NCBI GenBank assembly: GCA_030043575.1
Contig: JASHXK010000559.1
Span: 1-11,542 of the forward strand
Direction: 5' to 3'
Source: Terriglobales bacterium
Lineage (GTDB): Bacteria > Acidobacteriota > Terriglobia > Terriglobales > Acidobacteriaceae
Length of the DNA: 11,542 nucleotides
Both the position numbers and the translations under genes were made by a program. Shown one piece after another: positions 9,437-11,542 of this stretch (the stretch's first letter is position 1; each line of letters begins with the position of its first letter). The notes under the pieces were generated by a model, which saw only the letters and a list, made by a program, of their open reading frames with translations, had not been told where the DNA came from and searched no databases.

Positions 9437-10396
9437 ATGTGGAAGAACCTCCCACTTTTTCCGGAGCGTGCCTCGGCACTGGCATGGCAGGTGGACGGAC
9501 TGTATTTCTTGCTGATCGCGGTGTCGGCATTTTTCACGGTGTTGATTTTTGCCGTGATCTTCATCTTCGCTGTCAAGTATCGCCGTGCGGCGCATCCTCA
9601 TCCGGTGCATATTGAGGGCTCCTTGCCGCTGGAGCTGGCCTGGACGCTGATCCCACTTGGTATTTGCATGATCTTCTTCGCCTGGGGCTCGCTGATTTAC
9701 TTCCAGGAAGCGCGTCCTCCCAAAGGCGCGATGGAAATTTATGTCGTCGGCAAGCAGTGGATGTGGAAGTTCCAGCACGAAACCGGACAGCGTGAGATCA
9801 ACCAGTTGCACATTCCGGTGGACGCGGACGTGCGAATGATCATGAGTTCGCAGGACGTGATTCACAGCTTTTTTGTGCCGGCATTTCGCATCAAGCAGGA
9901 TGTGCTCCCAGGCCGTTTTACCGAGACCTGGTTTCATACCACCAAGGTTGGCACCTACCATCTGTTCTGTTCGCAATACTGCGGCACCCTGCACTCGGGC
10001 ATGATCGGGCAGGTGATCGTGATGGAACCGACGGCCTTTCAGGCCTGGCTGAATAGCGGCGGCGGCTCCGCAGGCTCGTTGTCGGTCAACGGCCAGCAAC
10101 TGTTTCAACAGCTGGGCTGCGCCACCTGCCATCGCTCCGACACTCAGGGACGCGGCCCGAATCTGGCCGGACTATTCGGCAAGCCGGTGCTGCTGGACGA
10201 TGGGCGGACGGTTACGGCCGACGAAAACTATATTCGCGAATCGATCCTGAATCCCGGCGCGAAAATCGTTGCCGGTTTCAAACCCATCATGCCCAGCTTC
10301 CAGGGACAGGTGTCGGAAGAGGGTCTGATGGCGCTGGTGGCTTACATCAAGTCGCTGTCGCAACCGCAGGCTCCCGCGACGGCGAGGGCACAGTGA
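9437..10396 (+). CDS. coxB: Cytochrome c oxidase subunit II with fused cytochrome c domain (caa3 type)
   Basis: The 319-residue protein has two membrane helices (about 21-46 and 68-90), then a periplasmic cupredoxin CuA domain. CuA ligands are His143 (DVIHSFFVP), Cys178 and Cys182 (FCSQYCGTLHSGM), His186 and Met189. The residue between the cysteines whose backbone binds copper, usually Glu, is Gln180. Residues about 216-310 form a fused class I cytochrome c: CATCH at 228-232 (haem Cys228, Cys231, His232) and probable ligand Met285 (PIMPSF). The fusion defines a caa3-type oxidase able to take electrons directly from a membrane-bound donor such as ACIII. The ATG at 9437 lies 5 bp after the SCO stop, with only a weak purine-rich site. 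There is no lipobox at the N-terminus. Confidence 0.97.
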   Translation: MWKNLPLFPERASALAWQVDGLYFLLIAVSAFFTVLIFAVIFIFAVKYRRAAHPHPVHIEGSLPLELAWTLIPLGICMIFFAWGSLIYFQEARPPKGAMEIYVVGKQWMWKFQHETGQREINQLHIPVDADVRMIMSSQDVIHSFFVPAFRIKQDVLPGRFTETWFHTTKVGTYHLFCSQYCGTLHSGMIGQVIVMEPTAFQAWLNSGGGSAGSLSVNGQQLFQQLGCATCHRSDTQGRGPNLAGLFGKPVLLDDGRTVTADENYIRESILNPGAKIVAGFKPIMPSFQGQVSEEGLMALVAYIKSLSQPQAPATARAQ

Positions 10397-10426
10397 GGAT
10401 AGGAGTTGTTGACCAGAGTGCTGGTT

Positions 10427-10567
10427 TTGAAAGGGCACGGCTTCAGCCGTGCCGAACAAGGAGTGATTAAGCCGGCCTTTAGGCCCTGGGGCATCCATGC
10501 CTCAGCGCTGAAGCCGGGTTTCTTGATTTGGCTTTTAGCGGCACGCCTTAAGGAGTGCCCCTTCAAA
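10427..10567. repeat. Palindromic island 4 (coxB-coxA gap), nested inverted repeat
   Basis: The outer hairpins are GGCACGGC-TTCA-GCCGTGCC (10434-10453, perfect) and GGCACGCC-TTAA-GGAGTGCC (10540-10559, one mismatch). Their flanks, TTGAAAGGG on the left and CCCCTTCAA on the right, continue the inverted symmetry. The inner hairpin GGCC-TTTA-GGCC (10474-10485) sits in a stretch, 10469-10491, that recurs inverted with several mismatches at 10500-10521. The architecture equals islands 1 and 2. It fills most of the 214-bp gap; the remaining part holds only the coxA ribosome site (AAGGTG, 10601-10606). Confidence 0.87.
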
Positions 10568-10610
10568 GCAGATTGTAGCGAAGAGAAGCTTTCGGACCCG
10601 AAGGTGTGAC

Positions 10611-11542
10611 ATGGCAACCGCTGTACAAACCGTCGAACGCGAGAATTACCTCAATTCGAACTACGGCATCAAGTCGTGGCTGCTGACGACAGACCACAAA
10701 CGTATCGCGATGCTTTATCTGGTCTCGATTACGGCCATGTTCTGGATCGGTGGCTTCTTCGCCATGCTGATCCGCCTGAATCTGTTGACCCCGACAGGCG
10801 ACCTGGTGTCGGCGGATACCTACAACAAGCTGTTCACCATGCACGGCATCATCATGGTCTTCTTCTTCCTGATCCCATCGGTGCCGGCGGTCATCGGCAA
10901 TTTCGTGATTCCGCTAATGGTGGGCGCGAAGGATCTGGCCTTTCCGCGCGTGAACCTGCTGAGCTGGTACATCTACATGCTGGGTGCGATCACTGCCCTG
11001 ACGGCGATGGTCACCGGCGGCGTCGATACCGGCTGGACCTTCTACACGCCCTTCAGCACGACGTATTCCAATACTCACGTGATCGGCGCGGCGGTCGGCA
11101 TCTTCATCACCGGCTTCTCCTCTATCCTCACCGGTCTGAATTTCATTGTCACGATTCACCGCATGCGCGCACCCGGTCTGACCTGGCGCCGTCTGCCCCT
11201 ATTCTGCTGGTCGAATTATGCCGCCGCGCTGATTATGGTGCTGGGCACGCCGGTCATCGCGATCACCCTGCTGCTGGTCGCGCTGGAGCGCGCCTTCAAC
11301 ATCGGCGTCTTCAATCCCCAGCTCGGTGGCGATCCGCTCCTGTTCCAGCATCTGTTCTGGTTCTACTCCCACCCCGCGGTCTACATCATGATCCTGCCCG
11401 GGATGGGCGTCATCAGCGAGGTGGTTACCTGCTTCTCGCGCAAGCGCGTATTCGGCTATGAATTCGTTGCCCTGGCGTCAATCGCCATCGCCGTGCTTGG
11501 CTTTGTGGTGTGGGCCCACCATATGTTCGTCGCCGGTATTTC
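10611..11542 (+). CDS. coxA: Cytochrome c oxidase subunit I, A2-type (5' part, runs off window)
   Basis: The open frame has 310 codons plus 2 nt, with no stop before the window edge; the family usually has 530 or more residues. The start is ATG 10611 with AAGGTG 4 nt before it. Haem and copper ligands visible are His78 (FTMHGIIM, low-spin haem a), His254 and Tyr258 (FYSHPAVYIMILPGMG; CuB ligand and the cross-linked tyrosine) and His303-His304 (WAHHMF, CuB). The second low-spin haem ligand and the high-spin haem histidine lie beyond the window. Asn97, Asp108 (VGAKDLAFPR) and Asn115 match the D-channel entrance. The usual glutamate after HP is Ala256 and is preceded by Tyr252-Ser253, the YSHPxV signature of A2-type haem-copper oxidases. 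It reduces O2 to water and pumps protons. Confidence 0.96.
   Translation, partial: MATAVQTVERENYLNSNYGIKSWLLTTDHKRIAMLYLVSITAMFWIGGFFAMLIRLNLLTPTGDLVSADTYNKLFTMHGIIMVFFFLIPSVPAVIGNFVIPLMVGAKDLAFPRVNLLSWYIYMLGAITALTAMVTGGVDTGWTFYTPFSTTYSNTHVIGAAVGIFITGFSSILTGLNFIVTIHRMRAPGLTWRRLPLFCWSNYAAALIMVLGTPVIAITLLLVALERAFNIGVFNPQLGGDPLLFQHLFWFYSHPAVYIMILPGMGVISEVVTCFSRKRVFGYEFVALASIAIAVLGFVVWAHHMFVAGI

Noticed and set aside
10406..10609. 67-codon plus-strand frame between coxB and coxA, with AGGAG directly before a TTG
   Set aside because: It is almost entirely palindromic island 4 read as protein (KGHGFSRAE...), with no spacing between AGGAG and the start and no family resemblance.

Overview
The window is a high-GC stretch that is almost entirely one plus-strand respiratory gene cluster. 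It encodes Alternative Complex III (ACIII, the act genes), a quinol:electron-carrier oxidoreductase that replaces the bc1 complex, followed by the first genes of a caa3-type cytochrome c oxidase. The gene order, the protein families and above all the intergenic palindromes with TTCA/TTTA loops suggest an acidobacterium (Acidobacteriota, Terriglobia-like). That assignment is an inference from pattern memory; there is no rRNA or other phylogenetic marker in the window.

Layout: 1-360 is the 3' end of actA (multihaem cytochrome c). 626-3673 is actB (Tat-exported fused molybdopterin-like/iron-sulphur subunit). 3676-5079 is actC (NrfD-like quinol-site membrane subunit). 5066-5611 is actD (two-helix DUF3341 subunit). 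5721-6470 is actE (monohaem c lipoprotein). 6467-7660 is actF (second NrfD-like subunit). 7650-8255 is a single-helix protein of unknown function in the actG position. 8466-9431 encodes a SCO1/SenC copper chaperone. 9437-10396 is coxB with a fused cytochrome c domain. 10611 to the window end is the first 310 codons of coxA. Genes are packed as overlaps or near-overlaps (actB-C, C-D, E-F, F-G, SCO-coxB). The expected electron path is menaquinol -> ActC site -> ActB iron-sulphur clusters -> ActA/ActE haems -> CoxB haem c and CuA -> CoxA haem a/CuB -> O2, with the SCO protein helping to build CuA.

The least ordinary feature is a set of four palindromic islands (about 409-539, 5643-5797, 8330-8440, 10427-10567). 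Every junction between genes with a gap longer than 5 bp holds one island, and no tightly coupled junction does. Three of them share one design: an outer pair of hairpins in inverted orientation enclosing an inner pair, so the whole island is a large inverted repeat built of smaller palindromes. In the actD-actE gap the island runs into the reading frame. It appears to supply the start region and the positively charged part of the ActE lipoprotein signal peptide, with the likely GTG start in the apex of the potential long hairpin. The oxidase subunit I carries YSHPAV in place of the usual glutamate motif, marking it as an A2-type haem-copper oxidase.
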